Part shown: positions 62,851-64,000 of the stretch, in pieces
Position numbering within the stretch: the stretch's first letter is position 1
Layout: each line of letters opens with the position of its first letter
Source: Phocaeicola_A sp036804505
GTDB lineage: Bacteria > Bacteroidota > Bacteroidia > Bacteroidales > Bacteroidaceae
Length of the DNA: 64,000 nucleotides
Direction of reading: 5' to 3'
Assembly: GCA_036804505.1 (NCBI GenBank)
Contig: DAIRSI010000009.1
Location: 1 to 64,000, forward strand
Made by a program: the position numbers and the translations under genes
Notes under the pieces: model-generated
Seen by the model: the letters and a program-made list of their open reading frames with translations, nothing else
Databases searched by the model: none
Told to the model about the DNA's origin: nothing

Positions 62851-64000
62851 TTAGAAGACATAGCCGATGCCTGCATTGAACCAGTTTTCATTCAGTGCGG
62901 AATCGTGAGCGTTGTGGCGCCATTGATAATCCACTTTAAAGGCTACGTTTTCTGTTGGATAAAAGCCGATACCGGCACAGATCTCATCGAATTGGTAAGC
63001 GGAATTTTTTGTGATTCCCGATACTTTGTGGTGAGTATCGTAACTTTCATATCTTATGAACGGAACGAGTTTTTTCTTGCCTAGGTAATGTGTACTGAGC
63101 AAGTCGTAGGAGGCTTCCAGATACCATCCCATCATTTGCGAACCCAAATCATTTTTCTTGCCGTTGAAGGAATTGTATTGTTCGGTGTTCCCTATGAAAG
63201 TATGTATGTATTCTCCTCGAAATTCCCATCCTTTCACTTTATATTGTGCATCAATGCCAATCATGGCAATGTTGACAGTGGTAGAGTCGGCTTTGGTTCT
63301 TTTCTCTGAAGCTGATTTGTCGAGTTTGTCGAACATTTTTGACTGGCTTTTTCCAAAATATCCTGCAATCCCTACGTTTAGATTGTTTATCCCTCCATAA
63401 TTGATTTTTGCTGCGAGGTTGGGAGAGGTTATGTAGCTGTTCAGAGCCTTTTGCCGTCCTTTTCTGAATCCGTCTTTTCCAGTAAGTCGGGTTTGTGTGT
63501 CGTAACCATTGAATCCGTTGAATATATATACCTGATAATCGATGGCGGATTCGTTGTCCTTTCCACGAAGACCGATACCTAATTCTCTCCAGGTAGTTGG
63601 AATCAGAAGATTGTCGATGGACGGTCTTTTCACTCCATTGAATCGGGTAGGCTCGTGCGACTCATTGATAAGCCCCATGGGAATGAGCATGACACCTCCC
63701 CGCAATTGAAAATTCTTGTTGACCTTGTATTTCAGATAAGTCTGTTCCACATAGAACTCGTTGCCATGTTCAACTTCGAATTCACTTACTAGATGAATAG
63801 TTGGAGAGAACTGATATCCTATGAAAAGTACAACCCTGTGTGGATCCAGTTTCCCGGCATACTGAGTCTGAGATGAAAATTGTTGGTTATACTCCAGTTG
63901 TCCGTAACCGCCGATTCTTAAATTGTTTTCACTCTTTTTTCCCGTCTCTACCGCAGCAACTTCTGCTGCCTGTGTATAAGTGCCTATTGAGCATCCCATC
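62851..64000 (-). CDS. Phosphate-selective porin O/P-like outer-membrane protein (5' end cut off)
   Basis: At least 382 residues of a beta-barrel porin of the OprO/OprP family. Alternating strands are visible throughout (NNLRIGGYGQLEYNQQF, RGGVMLIPMGLINESHEP, WELGIGLRG-like blocks), with a C-terminal strand ending in GIGYVF, the terminal aromatic signal for barrel insertion. The signal peptide and true start are probably just beyond the window end; the ATG at 63999 is likely internal. It converges with radC. Confidence 0.8.
   Translation of the reverse strand, partial: MGCSIGTYTQAAEVAAVETGKKSENNLRIGGYGQLEYNQQFSSQTQYAGKLDPHRVVLFIGYQFSPTIHLVSEFEVEHGNEFYVEQTYLKYKVNKNFQLRGGVMLIPMGLINESHEPTRFNGVKRPSIDNLLIPTTWRELGIGLRGKDNESAIDYQVYIFNGFNGYDTQTRLTGKDGFRKGRQKALNSYITSPNLAAKINYGGINNLNVGIAGYFGKSQSKMFDKLDKSASEKRTKADSTTVNIAMIGIDAQYKVKGWEFRGEYIHTFIGNTEQYNSFNGKKNDLGSQMMGWYLEASYDLLSTHYLGKKKLVPFIRYESYDTHHKVSGITKNSAYQFDEICAGIGFYPTENVAFKVDYQWRHNAHDSALNENWFNAGIGYVF

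Overview
The window is a chromosomal segment of a Bacteroides-type gut bacterium (order Bacteroidales). This rests on two SusC/SusD pairs, two hybrid two-component regulators, a LruC protein, a NigD-like lipoprotein, the succinylornithine-type transcarbamylase, and promoters with the Bacteroides -7 motif TAnnTTTG, often with a TTG about 20 bp upstream. The species cannot be fixed from sequence alone.

Layout. 1-6.4 kb: housekeeping genes on the + strand (XRE-cupin regulator, acyl-CoA synthetase, two small proteins, proB, proA and a transcarbamylase, i.e. proline and arginine synthesis from glutamate). 6.6-8.8 kb: a LruC surface lipoprotein. 8.9-12.1 kb (-): a WD40-like/TolB-type lipoprotein with a CxxCH motif and a large membrane protein. 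12.4-15.6 kb: a membrane-bound AraC-type regulator next to a PL8 lyase. 15.8-18.8 kb (-): an ABC exporter operon with a YtrA-type GntR regulator and a palindromic operator at its promoter.

19.0-54.9 kb is the accessory heart of the window: two adjacent polysaccharide utilisation loci (PULs). PUL1 (19.0-35.7 kb) has a hybrid sensor (HTCS1), a serine-type sulfatase, a chondroitinase-ABC-like PL8 lyase, SusC/SusD, and a tandem two-lyase protein whose C-terminal half is PL6 (chondroitinase B/alginate lyase family). It most probably targets chondroitin/dermatan sulfate or hyaluronan. PUL2 (35.7-54.9 kb) has a second, paralogous HTCS, GH16, SusC/SusD, a second serine-type sulfatase, two heparinase II/III-like lyases, GH88 and GH3. 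This set does not match a PUL substrate I can name. The GH88 unsaturated glucuronidase, encoded only in PUL2, could serve both loci. Four promoters, two in each PUL, share a tandem GTAC-type half-site with 21-22 bp spacing, whose proximal copy lies exactly 36 bp upstream of the -7 element. I read this as the operator of the two paralogous sensors and consider it the most informative pattern in the window.

55.0-64.0 kb returns to core genes. On the - strand: rpmH, a PASTA protein, rluD, ddl, a PlsC-like acyltransferase, a NigD-like lipoprotein and a rhodanese lipoprotein. On the + strand: efp, a GT2 glycosyltransferase and radC. An OprP-type porin on the - strand is cut by the window end. No tRNA, rRNA, CRISPR array, insertion sequence or prophage was recognised.
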